This document shows, one piece after another, positions 54,591-62,247 of a stretch of 64,000 bases of DNA; the first letter of the stretch is position 1; each line of letters opens with the position of its first letter. Both the position numbers and the translations under genes were made by a program. The stretch covers positions 137,091 to 201,090 of the forward strand of contig NZ_BBYM01000010.1 in assembly GCF_001570405.1 (NCBI RefSeq). The letters run 5' to 3'. The notes under the pieces were generated by a model. That model saw only the letters and a program-made list of their open reading frames with translations. It had not been told where the DNA came from and made no database searches. Source of the DNA: Microtetraspora niveoalba. GTDB lineage: Bacteria > Actinomycetota > Actinomycetes > Streptosporangiales > Streptosporangiaceae.

Positions 54591-55280
54591 TCAGCCGGCG
54601 AGGTCCTGCGAATCGGTGAGAGCGATCAGAATGTGCTCGATGCAGGCGTGACCCGCCCGCTCCGCCGCCGCAGCGTCCCCGGCGGCGATGGCGCGGACGA
54701 TCGCGTCGTGGGGGATGTAGTTCTGCTTCAGCGAGCCGCCCGCCGCCGCGATGCTGGCGCGGAGCGCGGCCGCGAAGTCGCCGTACAGGTCCATGAGCAC
54801 CCGGTTGTGCGTCGCCTCGACGACCGCGATGTGGAAGGCGAGGTCGGCCTCCACGAACGCGTCGACGTGCCCGCCGGCCCAGGTCTCCTCACGCTTGGCG
54901 AGGGCCTTCTCGATCGCCTTGATGTCCTCCGCCGTACGACGGGTGGCCGCGAGCCGCGCGGCCTCCACCTCGAACGCGCGGCGCACCTCGAGGATCTCCA
55001 GTTGCTCGGCGGCACGCAGCCGCCGGGCCATCGCGCCGGACAGCTCGCTGGTGGCCCGGACATAGGTGCCGTCGCCCTGGCGGCACTCCAGCAACCCGGC
55101 GTGCGTGAGGGCCCTCACCGCCTCACGCACCGTGTTGCGGCCGACACCGAGATGCTCGGCGAGCACGGTCTCGGTGGGGATCTTGGCGTTCATCTGCCAG
55201 GAGCCAGAAGTGATCTGCTCCTTGAGCTGATCGATCACCTGGTCGACCAGTGACGCCCGTTGCGCGGTACGCAGGCTCAC
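54591..55280 (-). CDS. FadR-type GntR transcriptional regulator (FCD domain)
   Basis: 229 residues: N-terminal winged helix (LAEHLGVGRNTVREAVRALT, about 40-60; GDGTYVRA) and a C-terminal FCD effector domain with metal-binding Asp/His residues (VEADLAFHIAVVEATHNRVL). Such regulators respond to organic acids or sugar acids. GTG after GAGGAGG. Convergent with the dnaN-like gene. Confidence 0.9.
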   Translation of the reverse strand: MSLRTAQRASLVDQVIDQLKEQITSGSWQMNAKIPTETVLAEHLGVGRNTVREAVRALTHAGLLECRQGDGTYVRATSELSGAMARRLRAAEQLEILEVRRAFEVEAARLAATRRTAEDIKAIEKALAKREETWAGGHVDAFVEADLAFHIAVVEATHNRVLMDLYGDFAAALRASIAAAGGSLKQNYIPHDAIVRAIAAGDAAAAERAGHACIEHILIALTDSQDLAG

Positions 55281-55375
55281 ATCCGCCTCCTCGGGGGACA
55301 GTCATCCGATGAGTCAATGACCGGTCGACCCTGATTATTCCAGAGCCCCCGAACGGGCCGCGAGCCCAGGGAGGG

Positions 55376-56740
55376 TTAACGGACGAGCGCCGCCGATGCG
55401 GTGGATCCCGGCATGCTGGCACGGATCCCGACGGCTTCGAGAGCCCTACGATACGCCCTGGCCTGCTCTTCCCCGGAGCCGACCTGGCCCCAGAGGTCGC
55501 CGAGCTGACGCCACGCGCGAGCGGTCTCCCTGTCGATGCCGGCGGTGGCCGCCCCCAGCAGCCCCTGGGCCGTCCGGAGGGCCGGAGCGGCGTCCTGGGA
55601 GCGTGCCAACGCGATCTCGGCCAGCACCAGATGGGCGGTGGCGGGAACCGTCCCCCGCGCTCCGGCGAGCAGATCGAGCGCCCGTACGGCGAAATCCGTC
55701 GCCGCCTCGGTGTCCCCCGAACGGAACCGCACGTGCGCCAGCACGATGAGGCTGCGAGCGTGCTCGACCACCCGTCCGGACAGGCCGGCGAGGATCTGGC
55801 TCGCGGACGCGGCGTACTCGTTGGCTCGGTCCAAATCGGCGTCTTCCGCGGTGTACGAGGTGATCCTCGCCCAGTTCATCGCGATCCGGGCGAACCGGAA
55901 CGCCAGCCGACCGGACCTGCCGGTCGCGATCGCGTCCTCCGCGAGCTGTACGGCGAGGGCCGAGTCCTCACCTTCGGAAGCCGTGACGCTCGCCTTCCAG
56001 AGCGCGATCACCTCGTCGCCGCGGTCGGCGCAGTCGGGTGTCTCGTGCGCCGACAGGACGCGCTCGACATAGGGAAGGCCGGTCTCCGTCTCGGCCAGCG
56101 CGTCGGCGAGCTCCATCGCCAGCTCGCCCTGGTCGATGCCTAGCGGCTCGACCTGGGACAACGCCTGGGCGCCGAGGTCCCGGGCGCGCAACATGTCGCC
56201 CGCCCGCTGGTAGCACCGGCACAGAGCAACGGTGATGGGGAGGTCGGCGAGGCGCTCGGGGTGCGCGATCGCCTCCCGGCGCAGCCGCTCGTACGCCTCG
56301 ACCGCGGAGCCGGTGAGCCCCTGGGCCTCCAGGGCGCGCGCGAGCCCGAGCTGGGCGTGCGCGGCGAGCATGGCGTTCTCCTCGCCCGCGGCCTTGACAA
56401 TGTCGCCGAAACGGTCGGCCGCAATTGCCGGATCGCCGTGGAAAAGCTCGAGCTGGGCGTGACGGAGGCCCAGCTCGGTGTCGATGCGTTGCCGTGGTTC
56501 GATCCCGTGCAGGAGGAACTCTGTGGTGCATCCGAGTCGCTCGGCGAGCAGCCGCGCCACGACCGGCGTGGGCGTCCGCTTGCCGGACTCGATGAGCGAG
56601 ACATAACTGTCGGAAAGGTCGGGTCCGGCCAACTGGGCCTGAGACATGCGCCTGCTCAACCGCAGTCCGCGGACGCGGTCACCGATGGTTCCCTGACTCG
56701 GCATCTGGTCTCTCAGGGCGGGAAAATGGTCAATGGTCAC
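55376..56740 (-). CDS. XRE family regulator with TPR-like repeats
   Basis: 454 residues: N-terminal helix-turn-helix (RLSRRMSQAQLAG, DSYVSLIESGKRTP, about 25-75) followed by helical tetratricopeptide-like repeats over about 95-440. This is the layout of peptide-responsive or signalling regulators of Gram-positive bacteria (Rgg/PlcR-like); no cognate peptide gene is visible. GTG at 56740 or ATG at 56704; neither has a strong ribosome site. Confidence 0.8.
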   Translation of the reverse strand: MTIDHFPALRDQMPSQGTIGDRVRGLRLSRRMSQAQLAGPDLSDSYVSLIESGKRTPTPVVARLLAERLGCTTEFLLHGIEPRQRIDTELGLRHAQLELFHGDPAIAADRFGDIVKAAGEENAMLAAHAQLGLARALEAQGLTGSAVEAYERLRREAIAHPERLADLPITVALCRCYQRAGDMLRARDLGAQALSQVEPLGIDQGELAMELADALAETETGLPYVERVLSAHETPDCADRGDEVIALWKASVTASEGEDSALAVQLAEDAIATGRSGRLAFRFARIAMNWARITSYTAEDADLDRANEYAASASQILAGLSGRVVEHARSLIVLAHVRFRSGDTEAATDFAVRALDLLAGARGTVPATAHLVLAEIALARSQDAAPALRTAQGLLGAATAGIDRETARAWRQLGDLWGQVGSGEEQARAYRRALEAVGIRASMPGSTASAALVR

Positions 56741-56825
56741 GTCATAATGGCATGAAGCTAGCGAATCGTGTAACCCTTGGTCAGGATTCGCCGAGGTGAA
56801 GGTTCGATCACAGCTTCACGGCCCA

Positions 56826-57356
56826 TCAATCGTCCGCGTCGTCCTTGCTCGGGAAGATCATCTGGCAGACCTCGAGATACAGAGTCTCGGGGTAGGGGAT
56901 GTAGGGAACCGAGCGGAGGGCCTGATCCTGGCCGGCCGACTCCATGACGAACTCTCCGTAACCGAGCATCCGGCCCAGCAGTGAGCGCTGGAAGCTCATG
57001 TCGGTGACCTTCGCCAGTGGCATCATCGCGACCTTGCGAGTGATCAGGCCCGTGGTGAGGAGCATGCGCTGGGACGTGACCACGAAGTAGTCGACCGACC
57101 ACTCCGCGACCTTCCAGACGAAACGGATGAGGAGCAGCAGCCAGGCCCACCAGACGATGACGAGCGCCTCGCCGCCTCCGGCGTCGCTCAGCCACTTGCT
57201 GAGCAGGCCGGCGACCACCAGACCGCCGAAGATCTCGCCGACCGGCCTGAGGAGCACGGCGGGGTGGCGCCGCACCATGATGACCTGGTGTTCATGGGGG
57301 AGTAGGTAACGGTTGACCGACGACGGGGCGGAGTCCCCGTGGGTCACAAGTCTCAT
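56826..57356 (-). CDS. PH domain-containing membrane protein
   Basis: 176 residues. Two helices near 42-56 and 65-82, then a bacterial PH-like domain (YFVVTSQRMLLTTGLITRKV, MPLAKVTDMSFQRS). Function unknown; such proteins are common next to secretion or growth genes in actinobacteria. It overlaps the stop of the small gene upstream (ATGA), so the two are coupled. Confidence 0.85.
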   Translation of the reverse strand: MRLVTHGDSAPSSVNRYLLPHEHQVIMVRRHPAVLLRPVGEIFGGLVVAGLLSKWLSDAGGGEALVIVWWAWLLLLIRFVWKVAEWSVDYFVVTSQRMLLTTGLITRKVAMMPLAKVTDMSFQRSLLGRMLGYGEFVMESAGQDQALRSVPYIPYPETLYLEVCQMIFPSKDDADD

Positions 57357-57529
57357 GTCAACCTAGCGAAGAACTGCGCCATCGAGTCTGCCGCCTTTAC
57401 GACGCCGTTCACCGCGCCCTGCACGGTTTGCGCAGCGTCGGTCGGCCGCGACAAGAGATAGAAGGCCACGAGGCCGATCGCGCTCCACTTCAGAACTTTC
57501 TTGCCCTGCACCGCCGTCACCACTCCCAT
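57353..57529 (-). CDS. Small membrane protein, 58 residues
   Basis: It begins MGVVTAVQGKKVLKWSAIG with one helix (WSAIGLVAFYLLS) and an amphipathic tail. Its TGA overlaps the ATG of the PH-domain gene, a strong sign that it is translated. No family recognised; a TTG six bases earlier could also start it. Confidence 0.6.
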   Translation of the reverse strand: MGVVTAVQGKKVLKWSAIGLVAFYLLSRPTDAAQTVQGAVNGVVKAADSMAQFFARLT

Positions 57530-57601
57530 GACCAATAGATTACCCAGGTGCCTACTTCGGTAAAGCGGTAAAACCGGAAGAACCGGCTTCGGTGTCGACG
57601 G

Positions 57602-57820
57602 TCATGCGCGCCCTTCGGCGACCACGGCGAGAACCTGTAGGTGCTTGCGCGCGATCCGCTCGACCAGGGCGGGGTACGCGTGGCCGGTGACCTCTTCGGC
57701 GCCGTGGTGGGCGACCTCGATGCACCGTGTCACGGTGGCGGCCGGGTGGATGCCCGCGAACTCGTCGCGGAGCGCGGCCTCGACCAACTCGTAGCGTCCG
57801 CCATGCGGAAGCTGACTCAT
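57602..57820 (-). CDS. Small helical protein, 72 residues
   Basis: MSQLPHGGRYELVEAALRDE... followed by VTRCIEVAHHG and ALVERIARKHLQVL; three predicted helices. Resembles small actinobacterial proteins annotated as three-helix-bundle dimerisation domains, an assignment I hold weakly. The ATG is preceded by GGGGGAG. Confidence 0.55.
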   Translation of the reverse strand: MSQLPHGGRYELVEAALRDEFAGIHPAATVTRCIEVAHHGAEEVTGHAYPALVERIARKHLQVLAVVAEGRA

Positions 57821-57933
57821 GACTCCCCCTGATGCGCGAACCCGGAGACCGGGAACGCAAAGACACGTCGGCATTACTCTACGTACCCAAGCGGGTACAT
57901 GCTGTAACTAGACGCGGGAAAGTCTGCGAAAAA

Positions 57934-58572
57934 TCAGACGACGCCGTAGAGGCGGTCTCCGGCGTCGCCGAGGCCGGGGACGATGTACCCGTTCTCGTTC
58001 AGCCGCTCGTCCATCGCCGCCGTCACGAGGCGGATCGGCTTGCCCGAGCCCTGGAACATGTCGTCCAGGTAGGACACGCCTTCCGGCGCCGCGAGCAGGC
58101 AGATCGCGGTGACGTCCTCGGCCCCCCGGTCGAACAGGAACTGGATCGCGGCTCCGAGCGTGCCACCCGTCGCCAGCATCGGGTCGAGCACGTAGCACTG
58201 CCGGCCGGAGAGGTCCTCGGGCAGACGGGTCGCGTACGTCTCGGCCTGGAGGGTCGACTCGTCACGGATCATGCCGAGGAAGCCGACCTCGGCCGTGGGG
58301 AGCAGGCGCATCATCCCGTCGAGCATGCCGAGGCCGGCCCGCAGGATCGGCACCACCAGGGGCGCCGGGCGCGACAGCCGTACGCCGTGGGCGGGTGTGA
58401 GCGGGGTCTGGACGGTGACGTCCGTGACGCGGACGTCCCGGGTCGCCTCGTATGCGAGCAACGTGACCAGTTCGTCGGCCAGACGGCGGAACGTCGGCGA
58501 GTCCGTACGGACGTCACGCAGCGTGGTCAGCTTGTGGGCGACGAGGGGATGGTCAACGACGAGGCTTTCCAT
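57934..58572 (-). CDS. upp: Uracil phosphoribosyltransferase
   Basis: 212-residue pyrimidine-salvage enzyme making UMP from uracil and PRPP. The PRPP-binding loop is [18 protein letters not shown] (near 128-145), and the C-terminal uracil-binding end reads [14 protein letters not shown]. It is divergent from the tadA-linked genes. Confidence 0.96.
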   Translation of the reverse strand: MESLVVDHPLVAHKLTTLRDVRTDSPTFRRLADELVTLLAYEATRDVRVTDVTVQTPLTPAHGVRLSRPAPLVVPILRAGLGMLDGMMRLLPTAEVGFLGMIRDESTLQAETYATRLPEDLSGRQCYVLDPMLATGGTLGAAIQFLFDRGAEDVTAICLLAAPEGVSYLDDMFQGSGKPIRLVTAAMDERLNENGYIVPGLGDAGDRLYGVV

Positions 58573-58704
58573 GCCAAAAAGGTACCGTCCTTAGCAATAG
58601 GGACGAACGTCACCGCCGGTTTTGATCACAATTTGGCGCGGAAGCCGTACGGTGGGAACCGGATTCTGGGACGATTGCCTGACGTTGGGACCGCATCGGT
58701 GGGG

Positions 58705-59199
58705 ATGACGATGACAGACGAGGACGCGCTGGACTTCGCCATCGTGGTCTATCGCGAGGACGACCGATGGGAAGCGGAGATGCTGCCCATGGGGCTGACC
58801 TCCGATCTGCACGGGCTTATCCACGCGCTCCGCCAGACGCCGAGCATGGGCACGACGATTGGCCTGGTCGCCGTGGGGGATGACTTCTTCGTGGCGCTAC
58901 GTGTCTTCGGGGAGCGTGTGGGCGTTTTCCTGTCCGACATCACTGCCTCCTGGGACTGGCCGCTCGCGCAGCAGGTCCTTGAACATCTCGACGTCCCCGT
59001 CCCCGAAGAGGAAGAGCTGGACAGCGTGCTACCCGCCGGCGATCTGTCGATCTTCGCCGACCTCGGCCTCGACGAGATGGAGCTCGGAGCGCTCTCCGGA
59101 GACCTCGACCTGCTTCCCGACGAGGTGCTCTCCAGCATCGCCGCGCGGCTGGGCTTCTCCCAGCCGTTCGAACGTGCCGTCGACGCCGCAATCGGCTGA
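58705..59199 (+). CDS. tRNA adenosine deaminase-associated protein, paralogue 1
   Basis: 164 residues, acidic, rich in Asp/Glu/Leu. The core FAIVVYREDDRWEAEMLP and a later VGDDFFVALRVFGERVGVFLSDI are shared with the next gene. The family is found next to tadA in actinobacteria; biochemical role unknown. ATG at 58705 or 58711. Confidence 0.85.
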   Translation: MTMTDEDALDFAIVVYREDDRWEAEMLPMGLTSDLHGLIHALRQTPSMGTTIGLVAVGDDFFVALRVFGERVGVFLSDITASWDWPLAQQVLEHLDVPVPEEEELDSVLPAGDLSIFADLGLDEMELGALSGDLDLLPDEVLSSIAARLGFSQPFERAVDAAIG

Positions 59200-59215
59200 C
59201 CTCGGGAGCCCGGCC

Positions 59216-59695
59216 ATGCCCTCGAGATCCAATCTCTTCTCCGCCGCCTTCGTGAAGATCGACGGCGGCTGGAACGGCGCCGAGGTCGATCTCGGCTCGG
59301 CCGAGATCGCCGACGATCTGGGCGACGCCGTACAGGAGGCACTCGGCCTCGAAGGCGACGAACTCGTCCTGCTGTGCGTCGAGGTCGAGGACGAGTGGTT
59401 CGCCATCGTCCGCTACGAGAACGACCTCGACCTGCGAATCTTCCTCTCCGACGCGCAGGCCGGCCTGACCGACCCGCTGGGAGAGATCTTCACCGACCTC
59501 GCCGGCGTGGCGGTCGACACGGAGACGTCCGAGCTCGGCGTACGGCCCGCCGGCGACTTCGAGCTGCTCGCGGACCTCGGCGTGAGCTCGGAGGAGCTGC
59601 TGGAGCTGAGCATGGAGGAGGGCCTGCCCGCCGACGTCCTCTCCGTGATCGCCGAGCGGCTGTCCTTCGCGGACGAGCTCGACCGCCTGCGGTGA
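59216..59695 (+). CDS. tRNA adenosine deaminase-associated protein, paralogue 2
   Basis: 159 residues, acidic (many Glu/Asp). Shares with the upstream gene the pattern VEVEDEWFAIVRYENDLDLRI...FLSDA, a central PAGDFELLADLGVS and a C-terminal LPADVLSVIAERLSF. The stop overlaps the tadA start (GTGA), which implies coupled translation. Function unknown; the context suggests a partner of TadA or of tRNA. Confidence 0.85.
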   Translation: MPSRSNLFSAAFVKIDGGWNGAEVDLGSAEIADDLGDAVQEALGLEGDELVLLCVEVEDEWFAIVRYENDLDLRIFLSDAQAGLTDPLGEIFTDLAGVAVDTETSELGVRPAGDFELLADLGVSSEELLELSMEEGLPADVLSVIAERLSFADELDRLR

Positions 59696-60159
59696 CCGGC
59701 CCGGCCTCGGAGTTCGAGGCGGCCATGCGGCTGGCGCTCGCACAGGCGGTACGCGCGGGCGGGCGGGGAGAGGTCCCGGTCGGCGCCGTGGTGCTGGACG
59801 CGGGCGGCGCGATCCTGGCGGAGGCGGGCAACGACCGCGAGGCGAGCGGTGACCCGACCGCGCACGCGGAGGTCCTCGCGTTGCGTGCCGCCGCCGAGGC
59901 GCGCGGCGAGTGGCGGCTGACCGGCTGCACCCTGGTCGTCACGCTCGAACCCTGCACGATGTGCGCGGGCGCCGCCGTGCTGTCACGCGTCGATCGTGTC
60001 GTGTACGGCGCGGACGACGACAAGGCGGGGGCCGTGGGCTCGTTGTGGGACGTGGTGCGGGACCGCAGGCTCAACCACCGGCCCGAGGTGATCCGCGGGG
60101 TGCTGGCCGCCGACTGCTCCGCCGTACTCACCGACTTCTTCGCCGGGCGCCGGCTCTGA
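59692..60159 (+). CDS. tadA: tRNA-specific adenosine deaminase TadA
   Basis: 155 residues. Makes inosine at the wobble position (A34) of tRNA-Arg(ACG). Zinc-binding motifs PTAHAEVLAL (near 55) and EPCTMCAGA (near 86-94). GTG start overlapping the upstream stop. Followed by tRNA-Ser(CGA). Confidence 0.95.
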   Translation: MTGPASEFEAAMRLALAQAVRAGGRGEVPVGAVVLDAGGAILAEAGNDREASGDPTAHAEVLALRAAAEARGEWRLTGCTLVVTLEPCTMCAGAAVLSRVDRVVYGADDDKAGAVGSLWDVVRDRRLNHRPEVIRGVLAADCSAVLTDFFAGRRL

Positions 60160-60203
60160 AACGACGGCGCGCGCATAGGTGTTTGTCCGGTAAGCTGACC
60201 AAC

Positions 60204-60291
60204 GGTGGCGTCGCCTAGTGGCCGAGGGCGCACGCCTCGAAAGCGTGTGTAGGGCAACCTACCGTGGGTTCAAATCCCACCGCCACCGCCA
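60204..60291 (+). tRNA. tRNA-Ser (CGA)
   Basis: 88-nt class II tRNA. Acceptor GGTGGCG / CGCCACC, anticodon stem CACGC / GCGTG with loop CTCGAAA (anticodon CGA), long variable arm GTAGG-GCAA-CCTAC, T-loop TTCAAAT, discriminator G, and CCA encoded. It decodes UCG. Confidence 0.95.
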
Positions 60292-60297
60292 GTAACA

Positions 60298-60336
60298 AAG
60301 AGCCGCCGACCTGCGCGTACAGGTCGGCGGCTCTTC
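60298..60336 (+). terminator. Terminator after tRNA-Ser(CGA)
   Basis: Perfect 15-bp stem AGAGCCGCCGACCTG / CAGGTCGGCGGCTCT around CGCGTA, then TCT. Confidence 0.88.
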
Positions 60337-60403
60337 TGCTTCCGGCCCGACGGTGCTTCCGCCCCGACGGTGCTTCCGGCTCGACGGGCCGCGGCCCCGA
60401 GGG

Positions 60404-60700
60404 TCAGGTTGCGAGTTCGAGTACCCGGGCGTGCAGCACCGAGCGCTGGTGCAGCGCGGCACGCAACGCCCGGTGCAGGCCGTCCTCCAGGTAGAGGTCG
60501 CCGTTCCACTGGACGACGTGCGGGAACAGGTCGCCGTAGAACGTGGAGTCCTTGGCGAGCAGGGAGTGCAGGTCGAGAACCGCCTTCGTCGTGATCAGCG
60601 TGTCCAGCCTGACCTGCCGCGGAGGGATCTGGGCCCATTCACGGTTCGACAGGCCGTGCTCGGGGTAAGGGCGTCCGTCGCCGACCAACTTAAAGATCAC
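60404..60700 (-). CDS. ParB/sulfiredoxin-like small protein
   Basis: 98 residues. The pattern VRLDTLITTKAVLDL ... DLFPHVVQWNGDLYLEDGLHRALRAALHQRSVLHARVLEL matches the fold of ParB/Srx domains, with DGLHRA in place of the usual DG-H-R motif. Conserved across Streptosporangia/Streptomyces near tadA; function unknown. Some databases call such proteins toxin-antitoxin parts, for which no partner is visible here. Confidence 0.7.
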   Translation of the reverse strand: MIFKLVGDGRPYPEHGLSNREWAQIPPRQVRLDTLITTKAVLDLHSLLAKDSTFYGDLFPHVVQWNGDLYLEDGLHRALRAALHQRSVLHARVLELAT

Positions 60701-60748
60701 GGTACGTAGTCTAGGAGAGGAAACCGTGCCGCGACTTATGGGATCTCG

Positions 60749-61612
60749 TCAGATGCCGCCCGAGAAGGTGTCGCAGCGCTGCGGATCGCCGGTGCTGTAG
60801 CCCCGCTTGAACCACTTCATCCGCTGGGCCGACGTTCCGTGGGTGAAGTTCTCCGGGCTGACCCGGCCCCGCGCCTTCTCCTGGATGCGGTCGTCGCCCA
60901 CGGCGGAGGCGGCGTCGAGCGCCTGGCGGATGTCGGTGTCGCTGAAGGGCTTCGCGTAGAACCCGGTGCTCACGGCGTTCTTCGCCCAGACGCCCGCGTA
61001 GCAGTCGGCCTGCAGTTCGAGCCGCACCGAGCCGCTCGTGGCCCCCTTGCCGGTGCCCTTGGCGATGTCGCCGAGGAGGTTCTGCACGTGGTGGCCGTAC
61101 TCGTGGGCGATGACGTACGCCTGGGCGAACGGGCCGCCTTCCGCGCCGAACTGGCTGTGCAGCTCGTCGAAGAAGCCGAGGTCGAGGTAGACCCGCCGGT
61201 CGGCGGAGCAGTAGAAGGGCCCGACGGAGGAGTCGGCCGCGCCGCAGCCGGTCTGGACGCCGCCGGTGAACAACGTCGTCTTGGCCTGCCGGTAGCCGTC
61301 GACCTGGCCCTTCCAGTACTTCTGCAGGCTGTTGACGACGCCGACGACGCGGCACTTCTCGGACTGGTCGGCGTCCGCGCCGGTCTTGCACTCCGCCGCG
61401 AGGTCGCCGCTTCGCGCGGATCGGCCACTCTGGGCGGGAGGGCCGTCGCTCAGCAGTTCGGTCGGGTCGACGCCGAAGACCAGAGCCAGGACGATCACCA
61501 GGATGCCCGCCGCGCCGCCGCCGATCGCGAGCCCGCCGCCGCGTGACATGCCGCTGGAACCGACATCGTCCACCTGCGAGGCGTCGAGTTCGGCCCGGTC
61601 ATCGAAATCCAT
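60749..61612 (-). CDS. Neutral zinc metallopeptidase (YpfJ-like)
   Basis: 287 residues. Single N-terminal membrane helix (LAIGGGAAGILVIVLALVFG, near 28-47) and an extracytoplasmic domain carrying the zinc motif HEYGHH near 168-173. Cysteines in the ectodomain may form disulfides. Substrate unknown. Confidence 0.9.
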   Translation of the reverse strand: MDFDDRAELDASQVDDVGSSGMSRGGGLAIGGGAAGILVIVLALVFGVDPTELLSDGPPAQSGRSARSGDLAAECKTGADADQSEKCRVVGVVNSLQKYWKGQVDGYRQAKTTLFTGGVQTGCGAADSSVGPFYCSADRRVYLDLGFFDELHSQFGAEGGPFAQAYVIAHEYGHHVQNLLGDIAKGTGKGATSGSVRLELQADCYAGVWAKNAVSTGFYAKPFSDTDIRQALDAASAVGDDRIQEKARGRVSPENFTHGTSAQRMKWFKRGYSTGDPQRCDTFSGGI

Positions 61613-61927
61613 CCGCGACGCTCCCCAGTGTGCGCGTGATCCTCGTGCGCATCCGCGATGTAGTCCACAACGCAGATGCCCCTTTTGAAGAGAATCATGA
61701 CGCTTGCGGCACCGTCCTCCGTCACGCGACCTCGGCCAGGTGATCGACGGTCCGCGGCCACGGGAACGAGCCCGGCCCGGCGAGTGGGCGGCCTGCTGCG
61801 GGAGTCCGTGGACGGTCCCGCGGAGGCCTTTTCAGAGGGCGGCAGAGACCGGGACTGAGGCCGGGAAACACGGAAGCCCCGGTTGTATCAGACCGGGGCT
61901 TCCGTGGTGTTGCTGCTCAACCAAGCG
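61613..61927. other. Intergenic region between metallopeptidase and tRNA-Ser(GGA)
   Basis: 315 bp. Contains a purine-rich patch (CCCTTTTGAAGAGAATCATG) near 61680 and the tRNA terminator at its right end. The short open frames look like chance. Confidence 0.55.
61869..61906 (-). terminator. Terminator after tRNA-Ser(GGA)
   Basis: Perfect 15-bp stem CACGGAAGCCCCGGT / ACCGGGGCTTCCGTG with an 8-base loop. It lies 21 bp beyond the tRNA 3' end on the tRNA strand; TTTCCCGG follows on that strand. Confidence 0.85.
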
Positions 61928-62013
61928 CGGAGGATAGGAGATTCGAACTCCTGAGGGGTTGCCCCCAACACGCTTTCCAAGCGTGCGCCCTAGGCCAACT
62001 AGGCGAATCCTCC
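61928..62013 (-). tRNA. tRNA-Ser (GGA)
   Basis: 86-nt class II tRNA. Acceptor GGAGGAT / ATCCTCC, anticodon stem CACGC / GCGTG with loop TTGGAAA (anticodon GGA), long variable arm, T-arm AGGAG-TTCGAAT-CTCCT. The discriminator is G and CCA is not encoded, unlike the CGA gene. It decodes UCC and UCU. Confidence 0.95.
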
Positions 62014-62112
62014 GCCGAAAAGCTTAGCGGACTTTCCGACTTGTGGTGACCACAGTTTTCCGGGTCTCTTTCCCGGCCTCGGCACGCCCGCGGAGTGGTT
62101 AGACTGTCTGCG

Positions 62113-62199
62113 GACCCCTCGCGCGGCGTCATCCTGTGAACCTCCCCAGGGCCGGAAGGCAGCAAGGATAAGCGGGCTCTGGCGGGTGTGCGGGGGGTC
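62113..62199 (+). ncRNA. ffs: Signal recognition particle RNA (small, 4.5S type)
   Basis: Contains the conserved SRP core GAACCTCCCCAGG-GCCGGAAGGCAGCAAGG with the GGAA tetraloop and asymmetric loop that bind Ffh. The ends pair (GACCCC 62113-62118 with GGGGTC 62194-62199). SRP guides membrane proteins to the translocon. It sits directly upstream of dnaX, as in Streptomyces. The ends may be a few bases longer. Confidence 0.92.
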
Positions 62200-62247
62200 T
62201 CTGAGTTTATGGAACCGCCGGCCGGGTCGACCCCCCGAGGAGACGGC

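Noticed and set aside
60404..60700. Toxin-antitoxin antitoxin call
   Set aside because: No toxin gene beside it, and the DG-H-R pattern fits a ParB/Srx fold better.
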